NCBI GenBank assembly: GCA_000611775.1
Contig: KK106985.1
Span: forward strand, 1,412,291-1,476,290
Direction of reading: 5' to 3'
DNA length: 64,000 bases
From: Umbilicaria muhlenbergii
Lineage: Eukaryota; Ascomycota; Lecanoromycetes; Umbilicariales; Umbilicariaceae
Part shown: positions 39,810-51,031 of the stretch, in pieces
Layout: the number at the start of each line of letters is the position of its first letter
Numbering within the stretch: position 1 is the first letter of the stretch
Translations under genes and position numbers: made by a program
Notes under the pieces: model-generated
Told to the model about the DNA's origin: nothing
What the model saw: the letters and a program-made list of their open reading frames with translations, nothing else
Database searches by the model: none

Positions 39810-40660
39810 CTATTTCTCGGACTGCGCTTGCATGTACCGGTACGCCCCGAACGCCAGCACTACGCCGACCAAAACAACGGCGTACAAGCCCACGCCCATA
39901 CCCGCGCCGCTCGAGGTGGTCGTGCTGGCGGGTTTGGTTGCAGAGGAGGTCGAAGGGGCGGGGTCGCCGGCCTGGAGGTGGGGGATTAGCGAACAAAGGA
40001 GATCGTTATGCTGTTTTAAGGGAACACGTAGCCCTGATTGGAGTCACAGGAAATGGGGGGATTTGGGAGGGGGAAACGAGGGGGGTTTGAGAAGGTAGTG
40101 GGGTTGGGTAGGGAGGGGAGGATTACCTGACGTTTCAACGGACCCACAAGTAAACCGTCTAGGATCTCGCGCGCCTCGTCGCTGTGGCCGACGTCTTCGA
40201 AGGCTTCGGTTGCGTCTTGGCCGCCGACGTCGAGGAGGACTTCTTCGCCGCCGCTGTGGGGGTTGGAGTCGGAGTCAGCGGGTTAGCGGGGGTGGAGGGG
40301 AGAGCGCGGGGTGGGTGAGTCGATATCGGGGCGAGTGAGGTGCGGTTTTGGGGTGGGGGAAGGGAAAAGGGGGGGGGAGGGTGGAGGATGGGAGAGGAGG
40401 GGAGGGGACGAGAGAGACGTACGGATGCTCGTCGACGAAACTCGAGGCATTGTAGACTTTGTCATGCACGACGACGTAGAGGTCCTGTCCACCCGGGTTT
40501 TGGTCAGCGCGCCTCCAATCCAGTCCAATCCGTTTTACAGCCACGCGTCATCCCATCATCGAATCCTTCCCCAGTCAGACGATCAGACCAAGGAGCAAAA
40601 ACACACCTTCTTTGAGCTATGCTCGGCCACCTCCTTGTACGTAAGCTCCGTCGACGACAT
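39810..40660 (-). CDS. Cytochrome b5, ER tail-anchored
   Basis: Electron carrier for fatty-acid desaturases, sterol enzymes and P450s. Exons are 40660–40607, 40484–40423, 40253–40127 and 39971–39810, giving 134 aa; introns are 122, 169 and 155 bp, longer than the local norm. The heme-binding fold is complete: [34 protein letters not shown], the first heme histidine in [12 protein letters not shown], and the second in [14 protein letters not shown] Ser/Thr-rich linker and a C-terminal membrane segment ([16 protein letters not shown]) with a short polar tail follow, as in tail-anchored microsomal b5. Because the second intron interrupts HP|GG, single-frame reading would not show the motif. No missing residues. 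Confidence 0.94.
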
Positions 40661-41302
40661 CGTTGCCCTCTCGATAGCGACAAACTGGGGTGGAAAATTG
40701 ACTGATTGCGATGGGGCGACGAGTTGAGTGGGTTATTTTGGAGGGTTGGAGAAACGAAGTGTGACTTGATGAATTCGTCGAGAGGTAAGTCGGCGGGTTC
40801 AGGCGCCGGAGGCCGGAGCGGATGGTTTAACTTGATTGGGTAGTATTCGACGCGGCTGCGGTGCAACAATCACGTGCGTTTCGGATTCCGATGCGGAATG
40901 GGGGTCTGAGAAGCGGAGGGTGGGATGAAGAAGTGGAAGTGGAGGTTTGCGGGGCGGAAATACCATGGTAGGTCAGGCGATACATTAATAAAGGCCAGAA
41001 CACATGTTAAAGTACGTGTACGTGGCCATTTGGTGAGATGTCGTGTTGCCTGATTAGTTGCTTCTTTGGGGGTCTGGCCCAGCTAGGAAGGCCGCTTCGA
41101 GATGCTCGGCATTAATCATGGCAATTTGCACATCTGGTGCTTCATCTTAGCGTCAAGGTAGGCCTAGCAAATCGACTACAGTATCTACCATGGTCGCACA
41201 TAATAGCCAAGGCCGTTGATAAAAAGCACGCTCAGCCCAATAAATTATTTCCACCTGCTTCACATCTCATCTTCATCTTCATCTTCATCCTCTTCATCCT
41301 CC
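40661..41302. other. Intergenic region, cytochrome b5 / ankyrin gene
   Basis: Promoter of cytochrome b5 and 3' region of the upstream minus-strand gene. A CAT/CTT-type microsatellite at 41261–41311 overlaps the end of the ankyrin gene. Nothing else can be supported. Confidence 0.55.
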
Positions 41303-41311
41303 TCATCCTCT
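41261..41311. repeat. Trinucleotide-rich microsatellite (TCATCT/TCC) at the ankyrin gene stop
   Basis: An imperfect run of CATCTT and CATCCT units. Read on the minus strand it is GAT/GAA/GAG and lies across and just past the stop codon at 41303–41305. In another frame it would code for an acidic tail. Confidence 0.8.
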
Positions 41312-44300
41312 GACCTGTGCAGCCAAACCATACCAGCGCGAAACCTCGTCGCCCTTCTCGTTAGCATCCTCGTGTCGGCGGGACCACCTGGGCTTATGTT
41401 CTTCCTCGCGCCCCTCACGCTCTTTCCTTTCCTGCTCCGATTTCTCTGCCAGCCGTTTTGCCACTTCGTTGGCCTCCATCACAGAAACAAGCTTGCGCGT
41501 CCCCGGGTATTCGCCGGCGGCCTCCTTGCATACCTTCCACGTCTTCACGATGTCGTGCTCCTTTTGTATCTGGTCCTCTGCTTTTGCTACAAATGTCCAC
41601 GGTTGCCGATCTTGGATGGCTTCGCGGTGGTGGTGGTTTGGTGTGAGCTGTGGAGCGTGATCCGTGCGATGATGTAGGTAAAGCGATTCGACAAGATCCA
41701 GAGGCGTCTGGCCCATGGCGTTCTCACGATACAGCAACGCGGGATTGTGCTGGATCATGACCTTTGCCAGTTCATGTGAATGGGCCTTGATTGCTTGATG
41801 CAGAGGCAGCTGCCCGCTTCGGTCCATCATCAATAAATCCTCTCCCTCGCTGTGTTCGAGGATAACCTCCAGAACCTCGGCTTTGGCATGCTGATGGTTC
41901 AGCAGCCAGTAAGCTAAAGGTGTCATCGCGCCAGGACCATCCGTGCAACGCTCAAGGAACATCCCTTTGAGAAGGCGTTTATCCACGAGCTGGATGAAAT
42001 TGCGTAGGACACTAGTGTTGTCGTCTATGTTATGGAGGATCTGGTGGACCAGGTTCTTCAAACTGTTATCCCTGGTTGTCTGATCCGCGCCAGCCGCAAT
42101 CAATGCTCTAGCAGCGTCTAGCCGCCCAAGAGAAAAAGCGAGACCGAGCGGCGTGTAACCATCGGCTGATTTTGCATCAATCGATTGAGGGAGCGCCTCT
42201 AAGATACACTTGATGAGCTCAACAGTCTTTTTGTCCTGGGAATAAGACATCACTGCACAGTGCAGAGCCAAATCACCTTTTAAATGGTAAGCTGGTCGTT
42301 ACATTGACTGAGAATCACACAACAAACTTACTCCGAGCTTCTAACCAGTCTGAGACAGCTTTGTCAAATCCTCCCGGAGCTTTCGATAGAGTCTTGACGC
42401 GTTGGTCGCCTTCGTGGTTCGAGGCGAATTCTCTGTACATCCGGAGTGGAGCATTGCTGAGGAACCACTCTACAGATGCAATGCTCCCACGGAAAGACGA
42501 CTCCAGCAGGGGTGGATTCCTGCTCTCGGTGTGCTGTCGATATCTATCTTGACCGCGTGCGCTCTCTTGAGCCCAGTCACTACGTACTTTTCCATGTATC
42601 TTCAGTCCTTGGTAGTACTGAATTCAAGTCAGTAGCTGGGGGAAAAGCGCTGCTAAACGACCGACCTTAGGCTTCTCATCTTCTTCCACAACGGTTTGCT
42701 TGGCAAGATACTCGAGGGGCATGCCCGCACCGGTTCCCTTGATCAGCTCCGCCAGGATTTGTGGATTGCCACGCTCAATAGCAAGAACCCAATCCCGGGG
42801 CTCGACGGTGAACTGTTTCTGGTCTAGCGGGTTTTCTGGCACTGCATAGTCGCTGCCGCACTGAAGCAGGAATTTCACAAGATCTTTTGATTCCTTTGCA
42901 ACTGCGTAATGAAGCAACGATCCTGAAAGCAAGACGCGTTCGTTCCAGGCCCGATCGAAATTTGAACGGGGATCGAGATGGTTCTCCCACCTAGAAGACT
43001 GAGTGATCTGACCCTCCGATGCTAGGCAAAGATCTAATTTGGCTTCTGGTTCAGTCTTGTCGGAGAACCTCCAAATCTGAGTTGACCAAGACAGCATCTC
43101 TAATGCCGAGGTCTTGCTTTTGATAGTACCTGCGAGTGCTCCGATGTCGGCAATTGTGAAATTTTCGTTCACCAGCACCGAATGGATGTTCAGCTGATCC
43201 TCCTCATCGCTTTCTTCATCGTTGTCGCTATCAATGGCATATCGTATCCTAGTCTCGGCGGTATCCCGTGGTCGGTATTGCGCCTGGGCAATCTCGAGGA
43301 TGATCTTAGCCAATGAAGCATGACCTCGATAGACTGCCAATGCAAACGGCGAGACGTTATTCGAGTCACGGACAGCAATCTGCAATGGTAGATTCTCGCA
43401 CGACGGGCCCCAGTTTGAGAGGGATAATGACTTGACAGTGGCCACGTCGTCTTCCCAGACTGCCTGGAATCTGTAATGCCGCATCAGTTGGTGGCTTTCA
43501 TTGCCAAAGCGTGCGGTTTGCTTACAAACGAAGATAACCCTCGCGCTTTCCTTCTAGGAGTCCGAAGTTGATTGATGGATCAAACGGTTCTGGCTTTGCT
43601 GACGCGTGATGTCTGCGATCTTGGCCAGCCTCGATCTCCGGATGAAGTGCTTTGAACGTCTTGCCGCCCTTTTCTAGCAGCACGGAACGTAGGGCCTTGA
43701 AATCCTTATGTAGTTCACTGAGAGCATCCTTCTTCTCTTTAATGCCGATTTGGTCCTGGTCCTGAGTCCTTTTGAGCTCCTGGTTTTTCTGCAAATCACG
43801 TACTATACTTCTGGCGACCTCCAAATTTTTTGATATTCCCCAGTGTTGATAAGAACCCGGTGGTGTAGAACCCAGGTAGTGGCTATCGTCCGCTAGTATT
43901 ATTGCCGGTCCACTCTCGTCCGCTTCTTTGAGACCATTTTTGAGGTCTTTAATCTTCTTCTCGACCACGTCAAGCAGCGACATGCCAGTGTGATAAGTTC
44001 GCTGCCAACTGTCCTGGATGACCTGGTGGCCAACCATGTCAAGCGTATTAACATTCACGCCAAGGTCTAGAAGACGTTGCACCACACTTGGTAAATTAAA
44101 TTCTACGGCGAGTACGATCGGCTGCTGCACGTTTTGCTTGAAGCCATTCTGAACCTGCTTATTGTCGAATGACGATGTGTTAGAACTGTCATCGAATTTG
44201 TACTTCCAGGACCGCACATAGTCCTCAAAGTCGATGCTTGGTTTGGCTCCGAGGCTGAGTATGTTCTTGACTAATTTAGTATTACCTGTTCTGATAGCGG

Positions 44301-47119
44301 CAGTCAAAGGACTATCAACATGCGGCCTGTGTTGCCAACCGTCCACTGATATGTGGTTCAGGGCACTCTTGGCTGCAGGCCCGTCAAGTTCAAACATTAA
44401 CTTCAGGACCCCGATCCTACGCTGGGCCACGTTGTAATGAAGTGCCGAAATCTGTTTCATGTCTGCTTGCGCCGAGGAGGCCCCAAGATTGAGCAGCGTC
44501 CTAATGGCCGCCTCACCAGCTAGCACAAGGGTTAAGATTGCCCCGCTGGCGGACCTGTTGTGAGAATCCAGAAGCTTGACGGGTAAGAGGACATCGGCCC
44601 CAAAATTGTTGACAAGAACTTCAATGACTTCGATGTGGCCGTTCAAGATGGCTAGATGCAGAGGGGACACAGGCGAGTCCCAAGCTAACACATCCACGTC
44701 GTATACATCTGGATCGTTATCATTATCTTCTGGCATAGTCTCTCCTTTCGCGAATTCGTCTGCTTGAGATGAGATTCTCACAAAAGAGCCATCAGTCATG
44801 GTTGTTGACTCGTCGCTACCAGCATCGTCCATGTCCTCGTCACTATCATGATCAGTATCCTGCCAATCCGCAGCATCTCGCATTTGACTGTCCTCGTCCT
44901 TTGGAGCGGCCTCTTTCAGAGCAGCTTTTCTCGCCTCTTCGTCCTTCGTGTCTTGTTCTTCATTAGCTTCCGACTTTTCTAGCAGAGCTTTCACCATATC
45001 TGCATTGCCTCGAGCTGCCGCTATGTGTAGAGCGGTTGTGCCATCGACAAGTCGGGCTACGATGCGAGCACCGTGATCAATAATACAGCGAACGATTTCA
45101 ATGGTTGAGGACTGCGTGGCCAGATGCAGTGGCGTCCTGACATAAAGCCACCATCAGCAAATTGGAGAGGGCAAAAACAGCGCAGCTTGCGACAGTACCT
45201 TCCTGTGTGATCCCTACGATCGATCGAGGAGCTTTCTTTCTCACACCAGTTTTGGACGAAAGCAACATTCTCGTCAACAATTGCCTGGCACAACCTGGTT
45301 GTATTGCCAACATAGGCCATTTCTGTCCAGTCATCTCCCGTGAGTGGGTTGAAAGAGCCACTGCGTGCTGAATTAGCACCTCGTGGATATTTACAATACA
45401 CATGAGGTACTCACATTGCTTGTCGGCCTGGGTCATCCTTCATGAACTCGAGTTCTCCCGACACATATATTTTACTCTCCTCCGCTGCGATCTCAACTTC
45501 CTCGTCCGTTGTAGGCGCCGGGCAATCGCCGCAACAATCGTGGATTACATCTTTCACAGACCCTAGAAACGCCGGATGGCGGTGGAGATTGATGTCTTTC
45601 CGGTCTTTCTTGAGAGTCCACTCCGCGTTTAGCAATATATCTTTCGTGTATAGGAGTTTCTCGATCTAAGTTGATGGCATCGTCAATGTCAGACCTTCAG
45701 GGTATGAAAAGAGGGCATCATTGCTGGATAGCGTGCGAAAACGTTTTGCGAAATATGAGAGAGTGTTCACCTTTTTTGCGTGGTACTTAAGGCCGTAGGG
45801 TACAGTAAAAGAATGGTAGTTCGACGCTTCATCTTCATATACCCAGTCCGCGACGTCGTCCGGATCTTGATCTTTGAGATTACCTCCCAGTCGATGCCTA
45901 TTACGGTAGTACGTGTTAATGGCAGGTCTCCCACGCTCGGCTCTACGTTGAGTTAAATAGTTCTCTCGATCATCTGGTTTGGGCAGCCGCTCAAGGACGA
46001 GAAGCCTTGCTAAACCCAGCGTGCGAGCAAACGATCTCTCGAAGATGGTCGGATCTATCTTCTGTCTGTCCAGGAGCGGCCAGTAAACCTCGAAGCCACG
46101 ACGTGAATACTTGCTCAACCGATTCTCGTAGCTTGGGGACCTGCGCGTGAGATCTATCGTGTTGGTTTGCGTCACGAAAGCACCTATGGCGCGCGGTGCT
46201 CCATAGACTTGACTGCCGTCATATGCTACACACGAGCAGTCAACGTCGAAACCAGTCAAGATCTCCGAGACTGATTTGTAGAGTCTCAGAACAATTTGTA
46301 CATGGCGGATGGGGTACTGCGAAGCGATAGTAATAGCGTTTTTAGTTCGAATAGTCTAGCGTCATGTTAGCACAAGGTCCTCACTATAGCATAAGCTACT
46401 ACAGCCTACAGTAGTCTCTTGCAGTATGCTATCACGAATACTCGTCTCGATTTGCAGCATCTTCTGGATAGCAGCCTTCTCGTCGAGGCCGTAGATGAAC
46501 AGATCGACATCACTGCTAGGAGCAAGCTTCTGGTGGTAATATTCTCTGTAATTCCATAAGCATTGCCGCGGGACGGCCGAGCTCAATGCAATCTTTGAAG
46601 CAGTGAAGTTCAATTGGCTTACCTTTGGGCCCTCTTTGAACCACTGTACTTCTCTGGGACGGGCAGCAAGGCTGTGACAACACTGGAGCCAGCCGCCACC
46701 ACATTGCTCCAGTCAAGGTCGACTAGAGACGACTCCGAGAATAGATCGAAGTTCTTCTTGAATTCGTTAAGAGAGCTCACAATGGCAGGGGCGCCTTGGG
46801 GCTTCCTGTCTCCATGCCCAAGGGGCATGATATATTTCTTGTTCTCGGACTGGTCCTCGAGACTTCTAGCACGAACCTTGAGGACATCCTGGTGTCCTTT
46901 GAAAATAGGAACCGTATTGATGTGTGGCTTTTGAAGGGCTTCATGCTGGGGTTGCTGAGCGAAAATCTCTCGAAGCCTACCCTCGTAGGTTTTGAACGGA
47001 TCCACAAGCTTTGGCACAGGAGTCTCTGGGTGCTGGCCAAGGTAGGCAATAAATTCTGCGTGGTCGACGGGAAGCTTTGGGAGGTCAAGAGGGCCCTTCG
47101 ACAGTGCCGACATTGCCAT
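41303..47119 (-). CDS. Large ankyrin-repeat protein with nucleotidyltransferase-like N-terminus
   Basis: Nine exons: 47119–46623, 46545–46410, 46355–45771, 45665–45415, 45360–45199, 45136–43526, 43470–42666, 42617–42332, 42276–41303, giving 1768 aa; all junctions are in phase. The N-terminal 400 residues resemble a polymerase-beta-type nucleotidyltransferase: GSS at 144–146, SSDVDLFIYGL with two Asp at 178 and 180, and FDVDCSC with Asp 248/250 as a candidate third acid. Conserved-looking stretches follow (TNTIDLTRRSPSYENRLSKY, FERSFARTLGLARLLVLE). Ankyrin repeats begin near residue 530 (GRTPLHLATQSS, DGTTALHIAAARGNADMVKA, SPLHLAILNGHIEVIEVLV) and recur to the C-terminus, broken by an acidic linker and coiled-coil segments. 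I recall similar fungal ankyrin proteins but no assigned function. Catalysis is inferred. Confidence 0.85.
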
Positions 47120-47739
47120 GCTGGAACGCGAGGCCTTTCAGGAGCGGGAGGTGGGCACAAGTCACGAAAACGATAAATCAAATAGACTAATTCAGTGTCG
47201 AAAGAATGATTGGTGTGGTGGGGGATGACGAATGATGTTGAATGTTCCGAAGTTCTAAGGGACCAGGAGGTGGGACGAATGACTGTGGGAGAAGCATGGC
47301 GTTATAAACTGACAAAGGCCGGACGAGATGCTAGGGCTGCAAGCCGACACGCCGCTTACGAGGTCAGATGACTCACACACGTTGAAAGCGCGTGTTCCCG
47401 TGATTGCAGAAAGTGGAAGAGATTGACAAGACTGTCTGTTTTTCTAGGCAGCAATGGTTGATGCCTTGTGCTATGAAGGTTAAAGGAAGGTAAATGCGAA
47501 TATCATATGCAGTGACGGCAGTGAATGCTGGTAGTACGGCACGGTGTGAGCTGCTGCCTGTGTACTAAGCCGCTTGCCGCAATGGCGCTGCCAATCCGCC
47601 AGAACACGACATCGCATCGGCTCCTTACCTATCATACGTATACGTGAAAAGGCGTCGACTACCTTAGCTCGTGGATGGATAAGTGCGGATGTTAAGTTGA
47701 TACAAAGTGTTTCCTATGCCCAGAATAAGTTGCAGTCGT

Positions 47740-47915
47740 GTGGCAGTCTCCAGCTGGGGCCCCTCTCGATACTACAACAGCGAAAGCGATATAGCTAAAT
47801 CGTTGAAGTGGATGTTGTAGGCGTCCATGGCCTCTAACATCTCTGCATTGATGGGTCCTCAGAATCTGTCTTAATTGTTGAGTCGTTGAAGGGATCCCCA
47901 GCTGAAGACTGCCAC
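47740..47915. repeat. Inverted repeat, 20-bp arms, 136-bp spacer
   Basis: GTGGCAGTCTCCAGCTGGGG at 47740–47759 is matched at 19 of 20 positions by the reverse complement of 47896–47915. Similarity continues more loosely outward (AATAAG near both arms). The right arm lies within the relic-like gene, so a fragment of it seems to have been copied in inverted orientation. Confidence 0.75.
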
Positions 47916-48165
47916 TTATTTTGTGCACAAGCCTGAGCTCCAGGGCTTCTAATCGATTCCCAAGCCTTGTGAACTGATTGTTCATTTGGCGTTGCATGGC
48001 TTCGATTCTGTCGAGGAGTAGCTGACCCTGGTTGATGATGGGGAGATTCGGTAGACAAGACACCACTGGAGCAGCATGAGCTAGGGAGTCTGATAGTTGT
48101 TGGAGGTTGGGTTGCTGTGCAATGTTGTCTTCTTGATGGAGGATCAACAGGTTGTTGTCCGAAGA
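47790..48165 (-). pseudogene. Possible relic of a small fungal coiled-coil protein gene
   Basis: One minus-strand frame reads NLQQLSDSLAHAAPVVSCLP, NLPIINQGQLLLDRIEAMQR and MNNQFTRLGNRLEALELRL. It resembles a common small Pezizomycotina family whose members start M-x-NNPQLQQLSN-like and continue with an amphipathic helix. I find no ATG at the expected position. The family's next conserved part (ARVQNS-like) is not seen in phase. A plausible C-terminal piece (INAEMLEAMDAYNIHFNDLA) appears in another frame about 130 bp further on. Either the gene has extra introns I cannot resolve, or it has decayed. An inverted repeat arm lies inside it. Function is unknown even for intact relatives. Confidence 0.35.
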
Positions 48166-48500
48166 TATGGAATGCCGATGGTAGAGCTAAACACAGATAC
48201 TTTTCAAGATATCTCCTGGTTCTAAAGTAATCAAAGAGGGTTCCTGTGCTAAGAAGTGCCCCCCTCGTTCCAATCGAAAAGGGACTCGCGCCCTGACGCT
48301 TCAGCCTAGCCCCACAGTTGAGCCCCACGGGATGTCCCGGAGATCCTCACGTCACGTCCTAGGGCAGAGACGGTTCCTCAAAGTATTAAGATCACAGTCC
48401 ATCATGAACGACAAGAGGAACAGGCAGTTGCATTGTCACATCTGAAGAGTTGTCGGAATTTGGCCTGGCACCGGAATAGGTGGCGCAGGCCTCCTTAACC

Positions 48501-50643
48501 ATGGCGGAAGCCCCGGCTGTTGACAGATCGCAGCCATCGTCAGGTAGTCAATTGGCAGACCAGCTTGAGAAGGAGCGTTCGCGCGGCATCGTGAACACTG
48601 CAAGCAACGAACAAGCGAATGCGAACTTCCCCGCCGTGCATTCACCGTCTCCATCCAAGCCCAGCGCATGGTCTGCCAATGAGATCGCCCCGGTGCTCTC
48701 ACCCTCCCCATCTTTTCACGAACCTAGGAAGACCTCGAAAGATGACACCTGTGTGGCTCCAAGTCCTGTCACTCCCAAGCGACCTGATTTCCCAGCCCGT
48801 GGTTTGAGCCTGCAGATGCCACCACGGGATATCAGTAGCACGAGCACAGCGAAACTGGTCAACCGCGTGCCCCTGTCACCACAGCTTGATTCTTCCACAA
48901 CATATGGTTCTCCAGCATCCGTACTTCCTCGCAGGTCCCGCGGCTTGGACTTCTCGAGGGCGTGTACCAATCTCCACCACTCCACAACCATTGCAGAGTC
49001 ACCTGATTCTTCGCCAACAATCGGCGGTCGTGGGATGATGATCCCGCCTCGAAAAGGCTTCCATCAGTTCTCCAGTACCGCAAACGTCCCCGATTCTCCA
49101 AGCAGCGTAGCCAATTCGCTTTGGTCTACCATGGCGAACGCAGATAGAGTGGGGGTGTCAAGCAGCGTCGGGAGTGTTGATATGTTGGATTGCGAATCGA
49201 GAAGCACTTCCTCTGATGATGACGATATGATGGGCCAGGTGGAAGAGGAGGATACGATTCATATGACTCCGCATCCTTTCAGGCTTGGCACGAATCCATT
49301 CACAATAGGTGCAACCCAGGCCATGTCAAGTCCGAGCAGCGATTGGATCGGAAACTTCTCGCCAGCTGCAGCGAACCTGATGAGTTTTCAACGAGCACGT
49401 CTGACGCATGGTAGGAGCCGGAAGTCTTCAAGCAGCGCCAGCGGGCATGGTTCAATGTCTAGTCCAGGCCCTGCATCCCCTCCGGTGTTGAAGAGTATCG
49501 AGAGTGGTCTCAGTGGAGGATACTTTCCTAAAGAGCTTACCAAGAGCGATATGGAGTCGCGGCGGGAGAGCCTTAGTCTCGGTACGAACGATCTCCACAT
49601 TTCCGATGATGGAGAAAGCGACAATAGCCCATCCTGTAGGGTTAGTTCCAATGATGGAACTGGCAGCCTTGGACAGATGACACCTAGCGCCGATGAACGA
49701 AGGAACGTGATACGGAGGGCTGTCACAAGAAGGGGTAACATGCTGGTAAGCTAACTCAAAGCAATTGTCGTCCTGCATCCCTAATGCCGAGTAGCCAAAA
49801 ACCAAGAACTTCGCGCGGATTCGGGCTGCTCTCCAGGAAGAGGGTGCACCCATTGACACGGAAGTAAAGCGGGAGGCGGAAGTCATTCGCCAGGTACGAG
49901 AAAGCGACATGGAGCCTGATCTGAACTTGCACCCTTCCCAGCCTACAACCACAGCTTCTTCTCCGAACCTACTCCCAGCTACAACAGATCAGATAGATAA
50001 CCTAGGAGATATACCGGAGGATGAGACTATGGGTAGCGAGGCTTTCGCAGCTAGTTTAGCAGCTAGAAGGCCCTCAAGCAGCTTCACAAATCATGCGGTA
50101 AGGTATTCTGGGGGCGTGGATTTCTGGAACTCGTTTGACGAGCGCATGCGTACACCTCCTCCGCCACTGTTCCCGAGGGGCAGCTCTTCTGGCATCAGCG
50201 ATGACATCAGCATGGACACGCCAGCATCCTCAGTCCTTGCGACAACGCCGCAACAATACACGGCCAAATCACTACCGGCAGCACGGTCACGTTCGTCCAC
50301 ACCTCAACCTCCGACCACAATTGCCGAGATCACGCGAAAAGTTAATAAACGCAGGCGGGAGGATGATCTTGACCCTGTCTACTTTAAGCGTCGAGCCGTC
50401 TCGCCAGGCATGAGTCTTCAAAACAGTCCTGTCTTACCGCAGTCTCCAGCGCAGAAGGACGGTGGGTGGTGGGGAATCCAACCAAAACCTACTCGCGAAA
50501 CACCTGGAGGCCATGTAGCCGGTGAAAAGGTCAACAATGGTGGAAGTGCCGTTAGTGCGAACGGACTTGGTCTCTCGAAGAGGATTGGGTTTCAGGGGAT
50601 GAACGATACGAATGATGGATTAATGAATATGAGCATTGAGTGA
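48501..50643 (+). CDS. Uncharacterised Ser/Pro-rich protein with nuclear-localisation signals
   Basis: Exons are 48501–49745 and 49795–50643 (49-bp intron, CCTAAT branch), giving 697 aa. I do not recognise the family. The protein is mostly disordered, rich in Ser, Pro and Thr, with many SP/TP sites that suggest cyclin-dependent or MAP kinase targets. The one stretch that looks structured and conserved spans the splice site: RRNVIRRAVTRRGNML|PKTK, then NFARIRAALQEEGAPIDTEV and KREAEVIRQV. Near residue 597 there are basic clusters KVNKRRREDD and YFKRRAVSP, a likely bipartite nuclear signal. An acidic serine patch (STSSDDDDMMGQVEEED) lies near 245. Coding status is supported by the correct splice and conserved-looking block; the role is unknown. 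Confidence 0.8.
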
Positions 50644-51031
50644 GGTCGTCAGGGCTTTATCTCGGAGAACATTATCTAGCATCAACATGGCACAAGAGGC
50701 GCTCTAAGGGTGGATGTTTCAAGGGTGGCTAAAGGGCCTGGCTGGTTCTAAAGCGATACTGAAGTTCTATGATACCCTGTGGACGGACTGACTTCAGTGA
50801 AGGAACCTACTGTAGATAGGAAGCAATCAATATCTAAGTGTATTTCTAACGTTATGGGAATATCATGCAAGTATTAGTTGCTTTAATTGGATTGTGAGTT
50901 GTAGTCGCAGGGTCGGCCGCTTCTATTATGTCCCCTTGTGCCCCTCTAAGATCAAGGTAGTACCACCGGATCCTATGCACTTCAACTAAAGGCGGTAAAG
51001 GCCCAAAGCTAAGACACCTCAGAGGCTCATC
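50644..51031. other. Intergenic region, unknown nuclear protein / capping protein
   Basis: 390 bp between tandem genes. I see no additional feature. Confidence 0.5.

Larger units (their letters stand above)
47120..48500. other. Divergent region, ankyrin gene / unknown nuclear protein
   Basis: 1.38 kb. It holds the relic-like minus-strand gene at about 47790–48165 and an inverted repeat at 47740–47915. The remainder looks like promoter sequence. Confidence 0.5.

Noticed and set aside
39226-40098. 290-codon open frame on the plus strand
   Set aside because: It runs from the HSE1 3' region into antisense of cytochrome b5, with no recognisable features.
45666-45770. Coding continuation of ankyrin gene exon 3 to a TAG stop
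   Set aside because: A phase-0 donor AAG|GTGAAC at 45770 and the acceptor CAACTTAG at 45666 join AKK to IEKLLYTKDIL, which continues the protein. The stop is the acceptor itself.
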